From Zestomonas carbonaria (lineage in GTDB: Bacteria > Pseudomonadota > Gammaproteobacteria > Pseudomonadales > Pseudomonadaceae): a stretch of DNA of 64,000 nucleotides. The notes under the pieces are model-generated. The model worked only from the letters and a program-made list of their open reading frames with translations. It ran no database searches and was not told the DNA's origin. Each line of letters begins with the position of its first letter. Position 1 is the stretch's first letter. Positions 40,950 through 50,219 of this stretch are shown piece by piece. The translations under genes were made by a program, and so were the position numbers. The stretch is from the NCBI RefSeq assembly GCF_904061905.1, contig NZ_CAJFCI010000025.1, positions 50,274-114,273 on the forward strand, read 5' to 3'.

Positions 40950-41894
40950 ATGTCCGAGTCATTGCGCATCGTCTTCGCCGGCACCCCGGAATTCGCCGCC
41001 GCCCATCTCGAGGCCCTGCTGGCCAGCCCTCACGACATCGTCGCCGTCTACACCCAGCCGGATCGCCCGGCCGGGCGCGGGCAGAAGCTGATGCCCAGCC
41101 CGGTCAAGCAGCTCGCCGTCCAGCACGGCATTCCCGTGCACCAGCCGCCGAGCCTGCGCAATGCCGAGGCCCAGGCCGAGCTGGCGGCGCTGGCGCCGGA
41201 CCTGCTGGTGGTGGTCGCCTACGGGCTGATCCTGCCCCAGGCGGTGCTCGACATCCCGCGCCTCGGCTGCATCAACAGCCACGCCTCGCTGCTGCCGCGC
41301 TGGCGCGGCGCGGCGCCGATCCAGCGCGCGGTGGAGGCGGGCGACGCGGAGAGCGGCGTCACCGTGATGCAGATGGAGGCCGGCCTGGATACCGGGCCGA
41401 TGCTGCTCAAGGTGACCACGCCCATCGGCGCGGACGACACCGGCGGCAGCCTGCACGACCGCCTGGCCGAACTCGGCCCGCCGGCGGTGCTGGCAGCCAT
41501 CGACGGACTGGCCGCCGGCACCCTGGTGGGCGAGGTGCAGGACGACGCGCAGGCCACCTACGCGCACAAGCTGAGCAAGGACGAAGGCCGCCTCGACTGG
41601 TCGCTGCCGGCCACCGAGCTGGAACGGCGCATCCGCGCCTTCACACCCTGGCCGGGCACCCACAGCACGCTCGGCGGCGAACCGCTCAAGGTGCTCGGCG
41701 CCCGCCTGGGCAAGGGCAGCGGCATACCGGGCACGATCCTCGCCGCCGGCAAGGACGGTCTCACCGTGGCCTGCGGCGAAGGCGCGCTGTGCCTGACCCG
41801 CCTGCAATTGCCCGGCGGCAAGCCGCTGGCCTTCGCCGACCTGTTCAACAGCCGCCGCGAGCAGTTCGCCATCGGCACGGTGCTCGGCCGATGA
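40950..41894 (+). CDS. fmt: Methionyl-tRNA formyltransferase
   Basis: A 314-residue enzyme that formylates initiator Met-tRNA. It contains [12 protein letters not shown], the catalytic block [36 protein letters not shown], and a C-terminal OB-like tRNA-binding domain. Its stop overlaps the rsmB start (ATGA), so the two are translationally coupled. Confidence 0.97.
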   Translation: MSESLRIVFAGTPEFAAAHLEALLASPHDIVAVYTQPDRPAGRGQKLMPSPVKQLAVQHGIPVHQPPSLRNAEAQAELAALAPDLLVVVAYGLILPQAVLDIPRLGCINSHASLLPRWRGAAPIQRAVEAGDAESGVTVMQMEAGLDTGPMLLKVTTPIGADDTGGSLHDRLAELGPPAVLAAIDGLAAGTLVGEVQDDAQATYAHKLSKDEGRLDWSLPATELERRIRAFTPWPGTHSTLGGEPLKVLGARLGKGSGIPGTILAAGKDGLTVACGEGALCLTRLQLPGGKPLAFADLFNSRREQFAIGTVLGR

Positions 41895-43204
41895 ACCCGC
41901 GTCTGGCCGCCACCCGTGCGTTGGGCGCGGTGCTGGCCGGCAAGGCTTCGCTGGGCGGCAGCCTGCCGCCGCAGCTCGACAAGGTCGAATCGCGCGACCG
42001 CGCCCTGGCCCAGGACCTGGCGTTCGGCGCCGCGCGCTGGCAGCCGCGCCTGATGCTGCTGGCCGAGAAGCTGCTGCAGAAGCCGTTCAAAGCCGCCGAC
42101 AAGGACGTCGAGGCACTGCTGCTGGTCGGCCTCTACCAGTTGTTCCACACCCGCATTCCCGCTCACGCGGCGATCGGCGAAACCGTGGGCTGCGTCGACA
42201 AACTCAAGAAGCCCTGGGCCAAGGGCCTGCTCAACGCTGTGCTGCGCCGCGCCCAGCGTGAAGGCGAAGCGCTGTTCGCCGGGCTGGAGCGCGATCCGGT
42301 GGCGCGCACCGCCCATCCGCGCTGGTTGCAGAAGGCCCTGAAGGCCGCCTGGCCGGAGCACTGGGAAGCCATCTGCGCGGCCAACAACGCCCACCCGCCG
42401 CTGATCCTGCGAGCCAACCGCCGCCACGGCACGCGCGACGCCTACCTCGCCGAACTGGCCCAGGCCGGCATCGCCGCCAGTCCCTGCGCGTTCAGCCGCG
42501 ACGGCATCGTTCTCGCCGAGGCCTGCGACGTCACCGGCCTGCCAGGCTTCGCCGAAGGCCGGGTCAGCGTGCAGGACGAAGCCGCGCAACTGGCCGCCGA
42601 CCTGCTCGAACTGGCGCCCGGCCAGCGCGTGCTGGACGCCTGCGCCGCGCCCGGCGGCAAGACCTGCCACCTGCTGGAGGCCGAACCGGGCCTGGCCGGA
42701 GTGGTCGCCGTGGAGCTGGAGGAAAAACGCCTGGCCCGCGTGCGCGACAACCTGCAACGCCTCGGCCTGGACGCCACCCTGATCGCCGCCGACGCCCGCG
42801 ATACCGCCGCCTGGTGGGATGGCCGGCCGTTCCAGCGCATCCTCCTCGACGCGCCGTGCTCGGCCACCGGGGTGATCCGCCGCCACCCGGACATCAAGCT
42901 GACCCGCCAGGCCGACGACATCCCCGCCCTGGCGCAGTTGCAGGGCGAACTGCTCGACGCCCTGTGGCCGACCCTGGAGGTCGGCGGCGTGCTGCTCTAC
43001 GCCACCTGCTCGGTGCTGCCGGACGAGAACCGCGAGACCATCGCCGCCTTCCTGGCCCGCACCCCCGGCGCCCGCGAGCTGGACATCGTCGGCGGCTTCG
43101 GCCTCAAGCAGCCCCACGGCCGCCAGTTGCTGCCGCAGGAAGGCGGCCACGACGGCTTCTACTATGCCAAGCTGATCAAGATCGCCGCGGGACCTCGCGG
43201 ATAG
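41891..43204 (+). CDS. rsmB: 16S rRNA (cytosine-967-C5) methyltransferase
   Basis: A 437-residue enzyme with an N-terminal NusB-like RNA-binding domain (about residues 1-140) and a C-terminal Rossmann methyltransferase. The SAM site is [17 protein letters not shown], and the two active-site cysteines are in [16 protein letters not shown] and [13 protein letters not shown]. The ATG at 41891 overlaps fmt. Its TAG stop (43202-43204) is contributed by the terminal repeat of an inserted 269-bp element, so the last residues may differ from those of related strains. Confidence 0.95.
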   Translation: MNPRLAATRALGAVLAGKASLGGSLPPQLDKVESRDRALAQDLAFGAARWQPRLMLLAEKLLQKPFKAADKDVEALLLVGLYQLFHTRIPAHAAIGETVGCVDKLKKPWAKGLLNAVLRRAQREGEALFAGLERDPVARTAHPRWLQKALKAAWPEHWEAICAANNAHPPLILRANRRHGTRDAYLAELAQAGIAASPCAFSRDGIVLAEACDVTGLPGFAEGRVSVQDEAAQLAADLLELAPGQRVLDACAAPGGKTCHLLEAEPGLAGVVAVELEEKRLARVRDNLQRLGLDATLIAADARDTAAWWDGRPFQRILLDAPCSATGVIRRHPDIKLTRQADDIPALAQLQGELLDALWPTLEVGGVLLYATCSVLPDENRETIAAFLARTPGARELDIVGGFGLKQPHGRQLLPQEGGHDGFYYAKLIKIAAGPRG

Positions 43205-43470
43205 GGTCTGTTCCTGTTTCGTTCACGGCCGCGACGGCGCCAGTTTTTGCGCGGACCGTTGTTGCTCGACGGCTCGTTTGGGCGACCAGACTTCGCGTCT
43301 CGCGCCTGGTTCCGCGCAAAAACTGGCCCGCCCCTGCAGGTTGCGCGCAAAATCGCGCCATGCGTTGTTGCGGGACTTGCCAAGGGACCACCATTGCCTG
43401 CGTCCCGCGCCTAGCCTGGCGCGATTTTGCACGGCAACGCGGTTCGCGAACGAAACGGAAACAGACCCTA
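43202..43470. mobile_element. MITE-like element with 21-bp terminal inverted repeats and TA duplication
   Basis: Terminal inverted repeats begin TAGGGTCTGTTCCTGTTTCG (43202-43224) and end CGAAACGGAAACAGACCCTA (to 43470), with two or so mismatches. The flanking TA could be a target duplication, as in IS630/mariner-type elements. Inside are two perfect inverted repeats: GCCAGTTTTTGCGCGGA (43239-43255) with its complement at 43311-43327, and GCAAAATCGCGCCA (43347-43360) with 43417-43430. There is no open frame, so it is non-autonomous. It sits between the rsmB coding end and the trkA ribosome site. Confidence 0.8.
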
Positions 43471-43483
43471 ACGGAGCATTGCC

Positions 43484-44857
43484 GTGAAGATCATCATCCT
43501 CGGCGCCGGACAGGTCGGCGGCACCCTCGCCGAACACCTGGCCAGCGAGGCCAACGACATCACCGTGGTGGACACCGACGGCGAGCGCCTGCGCGACCTC
43601 GGCGACCGCCTGGACATCCGCACCGTGCAGGGCCCCGCCTCGTTCCCCACCGTGCTGCGCCAGGCCGGCGCCGACGATGCCGACATGCTGGTGGCGGTGA
43701 CCAACAGCGACGAGACCAACATGGTCGCCTGCCAGGTGGCCTACACCCTGTTCCACACCCCGACCAAGATCGCCCGGGTGCGCGAGTCGGCCTACCTGAC
43801 CCGCGCCGGGCTGTTCAGCAACGAGGCGATCCCGGTCGACGTGCTGATCAGCCCGGAGCAGGTGGTCACCAACTACATCAAGCGGCTGATCGAATACCCC
43901 GGCGCGCTGCAGGTGATCGACTTCGCCGAGGGCAAGGCGCAACTGGTGGCGGTCAAGGCCTACTACGGCGGGCCGCTGGTCGGCCAGCAACTGCGCCAGA
44001 TCCGCGAGCACATGCCCAACATCGACGCCCGGGTGGCGGCGATCTTCCGCCGCGACCGGCCGATCGCGCCCCATGGCGACACGGTGATCGAGGCCGACGA
44101 CGAGGTGTTCTTCATCGCCGCGAAAGCGCACATCCGCGCGGTGATGAGCGAGCTGCGGCGTCTCGAGGACAGCTACAAGCGCATCGTCATCGCCGGCGGC
44201 GGGCACATCGGCGAGCGCCTGGCCGAGGCCATCGAGAGCCGCTACCAGGTAAAGATCATCGAGATGAACCCGGCGCGCTGCCGCTACCTGTCCGACACCC
44301 TGGACAACACCATCGTGCTGCAGGGCAGCGCCTCCGACCGCGACCTGCTGGTCGAGGAGAGCATCAGCGAAGCCGACATCTTCCTGTCCCTGACCAACGA
44401 CGACGAGGCCAACATCATGTCCTCGCTGCTGGCCAAGCGCCTCGGCGCGCGCAAGGTGATGAGCATCATCAACAACCCGGCCTACGTCGACCTGGTGCAG
44501 GGCGGCAACATCGATATCGCCATCAGCCCGCAGCTCGCCACCATCGGCACGCTGCTGACCCACGTGCGGCGCGGCGACATCGTCAGCGCCCACTCGCTGC
44601 GCCGGGGTGCCGCCGAGGCCATCGAGGTGATCGCCCACGGCGATGCCAAGTCGAGCAAGGTGATCGGCCGCATGATCGAGGACATCGCCCTGCCGCCGGG
44701 CACCACCATCGGCGCGGTGATCCGCGACGAGGAGGTTCTGATCGCCCACGACGACACGCAGATCGAACCCGGCGACCACGTGATCCTGTTCCTGGTCGAC
44801 AAGAAGTACATCCGCGACGTCGAGCGGCTGTTCCAGGTCGGCCTGACCTTCTTCTGA
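43484..44857 (+). CDS. trkA: Trk potassium uptake regulatory protein
   Basis: A 457-residue cytoplasmic protein with two TrkA-N Rossmann domains ([20 protein letters not shown] and [20 protein letters not shown]) and two TrkA-C domains. It gates TrkH/TrkG potassium channels in response to NAD(H) or nucleotides. The start is GTG with CGGAG upstream, one base beyond the end of the inserted element, so its original link to rsmB transcription is interrupted. Confidence 0.96.
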   Translation: MKIIILGAGQVGGTLAEHLASEANDITVVDTDGERLRDLGDRLDIRTVQGPASFPTVLRQAGADDADMLVAVTNSDETNMVACQVAYTLFHTPTKIARVRESAYLTRAGLFSNEAIPVDVLISPEQVVTNYIKRLIEYPGALQVIDFAEGKAQLVAVKAYYGGPLVGQQLRQIREHMPNIDARVAAIFRRDRPIAPHGDTVIEADDEVFFIAAKAHIRAVMSELRRLEDSYKRIVIAGGGHIGERLAEAIESRYQVKIIEMNPARCRYLSDTLDNTIVLQGSASDRDLLVEESISEADIFLSLTNDDEANIMSSLLAKRLGARKVMSIINNPAYVDLVQGGNIDIAISPQLATIGTLLTHVRRGDIVSAHSLRRGAAEAIEVIAHGDAKSSKVIGRMIEDIALPPGTTIGAVIRDEEVLIAHDDTQIEPGDHVILFLVDKKYIRDVERLFQVGLTFF

Positions 44858-45002
44858 CCCATTCCGTAGGGTGGATGTCGCGAAGCACATCCACCAGGCT
44901 CCGCTCGCGGTGCCCCCGTAGGGTGGAAAACCGCGCAGCGTTTTCCACCGTCGTGTTGGTGGATGTAAAAAGCGACATCCACCCTACATTGGAGACGCAA
45001 GC
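44858..45002. repeat. GTAGGGTGGA repeat block between trkA and the TPR gene
   Basis: Nested inverted repeats fill this gap: GTAGGGTGGATGTCGCGAAG with GCGACATCCACCCTAC at its other end, and GTAGGGTGGAAAACCGCGCA with CGTTTTCCACC in the middle. The family also appears at 12613-12705. The TPR gene begins just after it. Confidence 0.65.
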
Positions 45003-45323
45003 ATGCTCGAAGGACTGGAAAAAATGCTCGCCAAGGGCGTGGACAACGCCCTGCTGCGCTTCGGCCTGGGCAAGGGGTATCTCGACCAGCGGGACTACGC
45101 CCGCGCCGCCGAGCACCTGCAACGCTGCGTCGAGCAGGATCCCGGGTACTCCGCCGCCTGGAAGCTGCTCGGCAAGGCACGCCAGGGCCAGGGCGACCTG
45201 GACGGCGCACGCCGGGCCTGGGAGCAGGGCATCGCCGCCGCCCAGTCGCACGGCGACAAGCAGGCGGAGAAGGAAATGACGGTGTTTCTCAGGAAACTGG
45301 ACAAGGCCGCGCCGGCGGGCTGA
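45003..45323 (+). CDS. Small TPR-repeat protein
   Basis: A 106-residue, mostly helical protein with two TPR-like units (YLDQRDYARAAEHLQRCVEQDPGYSAAWKLLGKA and GDLDGARRAWEQGIAAAQSHGD). It is the conserved gene downstream of trkA in this genus and probably mediates protein contacts. It converges on the PilZ gene, with no gap between the two stops. Confidence 0.85.
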   Translation: MLEGLEKMLAKGVDNALLRFGLGKGYLDQRDYARAAEHLQRCVEQDPGYSAAWKLLGKARQGQGDLDGARRAWEQGIAAAQSHGDKQAEKEMTVFLRKLDKAAPAG

Positions 45324-45614
45324 TCACTCGGCGGCGTAACGGCGCTCGTCCTCTTCGCTGCAGAAGCGCAGGCCCACGCCTTCGGCGTCCACGCGCATCA
45401 CCCGCATGCGCAGGATCGGCGCCTCGATCGGCAGGTCCTGGACCTGCCCGGTGACCTCGGCGCCCAGCGGCAGGGCGAGCAGGTCGACATGCCGCACATA
45501 GACCCCGCCATCGGACAGGTCGCGGGTCTGGGCGACCAGCTCGCCGAAGCTCGGATGGCTGATCCTGATCCGGCATTTCATCGGCGTACGGGGATGCTGA
45601 CGCTGGTTGGACAT
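45324..45614 (-). CDS. PilZ-domain protein
   Basis: A 96-residue single PilZ domain with the c-di-GMP-binding motifs RQHPR near the N-terminus and DLSDGG (D/NxSxxG). It is probably a c-di-GMP effector or adaptor. The ATG at 45614 is chosen, as the further open frame to 45719 lacks family sequence. It lies downstream of the acyltransferase gene on the same strand. Confidence 0.88.
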   Translation of the reverse strand: MSNQRQHPRTPMKCRIRISHPSFGELVAQTRDLSDGGVYVRHVDLLALPLGAEVTGQVQDLPIEAPILRMRVMRVDAEGVGLRFCSEEDERRYAAE

Positions 45615-45739
45615 GGGCCTGGTCCCGGGAAAGTGAGATGGGGCCTTTAATAGCGCAAACAGCGGCTTTCGCCCAGCGTCGCGCGGCAAAAAACCTCGTT
45701 CCGGGGTGATGGGTTGCACCCATCACCCCTCGCGAAGGA

Positions 45740-46627
45740 TCAATACCAGCGCTTCTCACCCTCGGGGCGCTTCTTGAAGCGCTTCATGGTCCACATGTAC
45801 TGGCTCGGCCAGGTGCGCACGTAGCGCTCCACCACCCGGCTCATGGCCGCCACCGAGGTTTCGGCGTCGTTGCTGTACATCTCCTCCGGCGCCGCTTCGA
45901 AGATCACCTTGAAGCCCGAGCCATCGTCCAGGCGCAAGGCGTGGATGAACACGCCGTTGGCCTTGCCGCCGGCGAGCATGCCGGCGACGAACTTGCTGGT
46001 CAGCGCCTGGGTGCCGAGGAAGGGCACGAAGAAGCCGGCGGTCTCGCTCGGCTCGGGGTCGGCGGGGATGCCCACCGCGCCGCCCTTGCGCACTTCCTTG
46101 ATGACGCTGAGGATGCCTTCCCTGGTCGACGGGGCGACCCGGTTGCCGAGCTGCACGCGCTGCTTCTGGAGCAGTTCGTCGACCGCCTTGAGCTTCGGCG
46201 GGCGGTAGAAAATGATCGGCTTGCACAGGCTGCAATAGTAGTGGTTGAGCACTTCCCAGTTGCCCAGGTGGCTGGTGATGCCGACCACGCCCTTGCCGGA
46301 ATCCAGCGCCGCTTGCAGCACGTCGAGCCCCTCGACCTCGCGGATCAGGTCGATGGATTTCTGCGCCGGCCAGATCCACGCGCAGGCGCTTTCGGTCAGG
46401 GTCCTGCCGATGTCCATCAGGCTCCGCTTCAGCAGCCGGTCCAGGCCGGCGGCGTCCAGCTCCGGGAAGCACTTGCTCAGGTTGACTCGCGCCACCTCGC
46501 GCGAACGGTTCGGCAGCTTCCACATCAGCCAGCCGATCGCCGCGCCGACAGCCTGCACGGCACGCCAGGGCAGCAGGGCGAACAGACGCAGGAAACCGAC
46601 GACCAGACGGCCTTTGAACTCTTCCAC
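45740..46627 (-). CDS. LpxL/HtrB-like lipid A acyltransferase
   Basis: A 295-residue membrane acyltransferase with the catalytic HX4(D/E) motif in TSHLGNWEVLNHYY and an N-terminal helix (LFALLPWRAVQAVGAAIGWLMW). It adds a secondary acyl chain to lipid A, lauroyl or 2-hydroxylauroyl in related species. A GTG start at 46627 with TGGAG upstream gives the usual length; an ATG at 46660 would add 11 residues. It is followed by the PilZ gene. Confidence 0.85.
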   Translation of the reverse strand: MEEFKGRLVVGFLRLFALLPWRAVQAVGAAIGWLMWKLPNRSREVARVNLSKCFPELDAAGLDRLLKRSLMDIGRTLTESACAWIWPAQKSIDLIREVEGLDVLQAALDSGKGVVGITSHLGNWEVLNHYYCSLCKPIIFYRPPKLKAVDELLQKQRVQLGNRVAPSTREGILSVIKEVRKGGAVGIPADPEPSETAGFFVPFLGTQALTSKFVAGMLAGGKANGVFIHALRLDDGSGFKVIFEAAPEEMYSNDAETSVAAMSRVVERYVRTWPSQYMWTMKRFKKRPEGEKRWY

Positions 46628-46885
46628 GAACGACTCCAGGCAGGGGATCAAAGCCGGCATTGTAACCGGGGAGAGCCGCTCCGGGCTGATCCCGCGTCAC
46701 GCTGCGGGCTTCCCGGCGCCGTTCGCGCGGAGCGCTTTCCTGATCGCAATAACCGCTCTATTACGGGCATTACAGGTCAAAAATCATACTTAGGGAGGAG
46801 ATCGTAAATCCCGCCTTTGAACACTTATCAGCCCTGCATTCCGTGAGTAGGTTGCTCGACGCATCCTGCTAACACGGAGAGCCTC

Positions 46886-48718
46886 ATGACAACAACAACA
46901 GGGGCCGGAATCTTCCAGCCACGCACGCTCGCACTGGCCGTCGCCCTCGGGACCACGGCCCCGGCACAGGCCATCACCTTCAATATCGGGGAGATAGAAG
47001 GTCAGTTCGACTCGTCGCTGTCGGTGGGGGCCAGTTGGTCCACCGCCAAGCCCGACAGGGACCTGATCGGCTCGGCCAACGGCGGCACCGGCTTCACCCA
47101 GACCGGCGACGACGGCCGCCTCAACTTCAAGCGCGGCGAGACCTTCTCGAAGATCTTCAAGGGCATCCACGACCTCGAGCTCAAGTACGGCGACACCGGC
47201 ATCTTCGTGCGCGGCAAGTACTGGTACGACTTCGAGCTGAAGGACGAGAGCCGCCTGCACAAGGACATCGACGACCACAACCGCAAGGAAGGCGCCAAGT
47301 CTTCCGGCTATGAACTGCTCGACGCCTTCGTCTACCACAACTACGCCATCGCCGACCTGCCCGGCACCGTGCGCCTCGGCAAGCAGGTGGTGAGCTGGGG
47401 CGAGAGCACCTTCATCGGCAACAGCATCAACTCGATCAACCCGGTGGACGCCGCCGCCTTCCGCCGGCCCGGCGCGGAGATCAAGGAAGGGCTGATCCCG
47501 GTCAACATGTTCTACCTGGCACAGAGCCTGACCGACAACCTGTCCGCCGAGGCCTTCTACCAGTTGGAGTGGGACCAGACGGTCATCGACAACTGCGGCA
47601 CCTTCTTCGCCAGCAACGACGTGGCGGCCGATGGCTGCGACAACAACTACAACGTGCTCGACGCCGGCACCGTCGAGCGGCTGATGGGCGGCCCGGGGGC
47701 GGCGATCCTCGCCGGCCGTGGCGTGACCCTGGAGCGGGAAGGGCTGCTGGTCCCGCGCGGGCCGGACCGCGATGCGCGCGACTCCGGCCAGTTCGGCGCC
47801 GCGCTGCGCTGGCTGGGCGACGAGACCGAGTACGCCGCCTACTTCATCAACTACCACAGCCGCACGCCGAACGTGAGCTACAAGAACGCCAACGCGGCGG
47901 ACATCACCACGGCCCTGACCGCCCCCGCGGCGCTGGCGGCGCTGATCTCGCCGACCCTGCTCGGGCGTGGCAGCTACTTCCTCGAATACCCCGAAGACAT
48001 CCAGCTCTACGGCCTCAGCTTCTCCACCACGCTGCCCACCGGCACGGCGTGGAGCGGCGAGATCAGCTACCGGCCGAACATGCCGCTACAGATCAACACC
48101 ACCGACATGACCGCCAGGCTGGGCAGCCCGGCGCTGGCGGCGCAAGCGGCCGGCGGCGGCCTGGCGGGGTTGCAGGCGGCCCAGGGCCTGGCCGGCTTCG
48201 AGCACCGTGGCTACAACCGCAAGGAAGTCACCCAGGCGCAGACCACCTTCACCCACTTCGTCGACCAGATCCTCGGCGCCGAGCGCCTGACCCTGGTGGG
48301 CGAGGTCGGCTACACCCGCATCGGCGGCCTGGAAAGCCAGGACAAGGTGCGCTACGGCCGCGACTCCATCTACGGCTCGCCCTACGGCACCCAGGCCTCC
48401 AACGCGCTGGCGGCGCAGATGTACGGCTACCACGGGTTCTTCACCTCGTCGTCCTGGGGCTACCGGGCGCGCGGCATCCTCGACTACAGCAACGTGATCG
48501 CCGGCATCAACCTCAAGCCGAACATCGCCTGGTCCCACGACGTGGACGGCTACGGCCCGGTGTTCAACGAAGGCGCCAAGGCCATCAGCCTCGGCATCGA
48601 CGCCGAGTACCGCAACACCTACACCGCCAGCCTGTCCTACACCGACTTCTTCGGCGGCGATTACAACACCCAGGTCGACCGCGACTTCATCGCCCTCAGC
48701 TTCGGCGTGAACTTCTAA
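46886..48718 (+). CDS. DUF1302 outer-membrane-associated protein
   Basis: A 610-residue secreted protein with a signal peptide of about 30 residues (ending AQA) and a beta-rich body with repeated Tyr/Trp strands ending in FIALSFGVNF, as in outer-membrane barrels. DUF1302 proteins are usually paired with a DUF1329 protein and linked to uptake or export of hydrophobic substrates. The DUF1329 gene follows 25 bp later. It begins the accessory catabolic island, with ACGGAG as ribosome site. Confidence 0.85.
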   Translation: MTTTTGAGIFQPRTLALAVALGTTAPAQAITFNIGEIEGQFDSSLSVGASWSTAKPDRDLIGSANGGTGFTQTGDDGRLNFKRGETFSKIFKGIHDLELKYGDTGIFVRGKYWYDFELKDESRLHKDIDDHNRKEGAKSSGYELLDAFVYHNYAIADLPGTVRLGKQVVSWGESTFIGNSINSINPVDAAAFRRPGAEIKEGLIPVNMFYLAQSLTDNLSAEAFYQLEWDQTVIDNCGTFFASNDVAADGCDNNYNVLDAGTVERLMGGPGAAILAGRGVTLEREGLLVPRGPDRDARDSGQFGAALRWLGDETEYAAYFINYHSRTPNVSYKNANAADITTALTAPAALAALISPTLLGRGSYFLEYPEDIQLYGLSFSTTLPTGTAWSGEISYRPNMPLQINTTDMTARLGSPALAAQAAGGGLAGLQAAQGLAGFEHRGYNRKEVTQAQTTFTHFVDQILGAERLTLVGEVGYTRIGGLESQDKVRYGRDSIYGSPYGTQASNALAAQMYGYHGFFTSSSWGYRARGILDYSNVIAGINLKPNIAWSHDVDGYGPVFNEGAKAISLGIDAEYRNTYTASLSYTDFFGGDYNTQVDRDFIALSFGVNF

Positions 48719-48743
48719 CCGGGGCCCACGGAGAACCAGCATC

Positions 48744-50108
48744 ATGCAAGCACACAAGCTCATCACCGCACTCACCCTGTCCCTGCTGGCGGGCGGCGTC
48801 CTCGCGGCGGTCTCGCCGGAGGATGCCGCCAGGCTCGGCACCAGCCTGACCCCGCTGGGCGCCGAGAAGGCCGGCAACGCCGACGGCAGCATCCCGGCCT
48901 GGACCGGCGGGCTCGGCAAGGGCGCGGCGGCGGTGGACCCGCGCGGCTTCCTCGGCGATCCGTTCGCCGGCGAACAACCGCTGTTCGTCATCACCGCGCA
49001 GAACCTCGACCAGCACCAGGACAAGCTGTCCACGGGCCAGGTGGCGATGTTCAAGCGCTACCCGGACACCTACAAGATGCCGGTGTACACCACCCACCGT
49101 ACGGCGGCGGTGCCGCAGGCGATCTACGAGGCGGCGAAGATCAGCGCGGTGAAGACCACCCTGCTGGATGGCGGCAACGGCCTGAAGGGCTTCGCCGACA
49201 GCCGCTACTATCCCTTCCCGATCCCGCAGAACGGCCTGGAAGTGGTGTGGAACCACATGACCCGCTATCGCGGCGGCAACCAGCGGCGCAACACCGTGCA
49301 GGCCACGCCGCAGACCAACGGCTCCTTCACGCCGGTGCATTTCCAGGAAGACGTGGCCGTCCCCCTGGGCATCGCCGACCTGCCGGCGGACAAGGCGGCC
49401 AACGCGCTGCTGTTCTTCAAGCAGCGGGTCACCGCGCCGGCGCGCCTGGCCGGCAACGTGCTGCTGGTCCACGACTCCATCGACCAGGTGGCCGAACCGC
49501 GCATGGCCTGGCTGTACAACGCCGGCCAGCGTCGCGTGCGTCGCGCCCCGCAGGTCGCCTACGACGGCCCGGGTACCGCCGCCGACGGCCTGCGCACCTC
49601 GGACAACCTGGACATGTTCAACGGCGCGCCGGACCGCTACGACTGGAAGCTGGTCGGCAAGCGCGAGCTGTACATCCCCTACAACAACTACCGCCTCGAT
49701 TCGCCGCAGTTGAAGTACGCCGACATCCTCCAGGCCGGCCACACCAACCAGGACCTGGCACGCTACGAGCTGCACCGCGTCTGGGAAGTGGAAGCCACGC
49801 TGAAGAGCGGCGAGCGCAACATCTACGCCAAGCGCCGCTTCTTCATCGACGAGGATTCCTGGCAGATCGCCGTGTCCGAGCACTACGACGGTCGCGGCCA
49901 GTTGTGGCGCGTCGGCCAGAGCATGCTGCTGCAGAACTATGCGGTCGAAACCCCGGCCAACGCCTTCGAGGCGCTCTACGACCTGCTCGCCGGCCGCTAC
50001 GTGGCTTCCGGCCTGAAGAACGAGGAGAAACGCTCCATCGAGTTCGGCGTACCGGCCTCGATCAAGGACTTCACCCCCGCGGCCCTGCGCAACGCCGGCG
50101 TTCGCTGA
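48744..50108 (+). CDS. DUF1329 periplasmic lipid-handling protein
   Basis: A 454-residue exported protein (signal MQAHKLITALTLSLLAGGVLA) with DUF1329 landmarks: GTSLTPLGAEKAGNADGSIPAWTGG, YKMPVYTTHRTAAVPQ and YIPYNNYRLDSP. The fold resembles LolB/LppX lipid-binding proteins. It works with the DUF1302 protein; such pairs often sit beside genes for hydrophobic acids or sterols. A strong terminator follows. Confidence 0.87.
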   Translation: MQAHKLITALTLSLLAGGVLAAVSPEDAARLGTSLTPLGAEKAGNADGSIPAWTGGLGKGAAAVDPRGFLGDPFAGEQPLFVITAQNLDQHQDKLSTGQVAMFKRYPDTYKMPVYTTHRTAAVPQAIYEAAKISAVKTTLLDGGNGLKGFADSRYYPFPIPQNGLEVVWNHMTRYRGGNQRRNTVQATPQTNGSFTPVHFQEDVAVPLGIADLPADKAANALLFFKQRVTAPARLAGNVLLVHDSIDQVAEPRMAWLYNAGQRRVRRAPQVAYDGPGTAADGLRTSDNLDMFNGAPDRYDWKLVGKRELYIPYNNYRLDSPQLKYADILQAGHTNQDLARYELHRVWEVEATLKSGERNIYAKRRFFIDEDSWQIAVSEHYDGRGQLWRVGQSMLLQNYAVETPANAFEALYDLLAGRYVASGLKNEEKRSIEFGVPASIKDFTPAALRNAGVR

Positions 50109-50133
50109 GCCAAGACGCTGCTTCTGGTGCATG

Positions 50134-50161
50134 GGCGACCCCACGGGGTCGCCTTTTTTTC
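50134..50161 (+). terminator. Rho-independent terminator after the DUF1329 gene
   Basis: The stem GGCGACCCC/GGGGTCGCC (50134-50153) with a two-base loop is followed by TTTTTTT. It ends the DUF1302-DUF1329 transcript ahead of the LuxR-family gene. Confidence 0.9.
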
Positions 50162-50219
50162 ATTCGCCCCGAGGGCATAATGCGGGCCAGCCGAGCAGCG
50201 CCAACCAAGAGTCGCCGTC

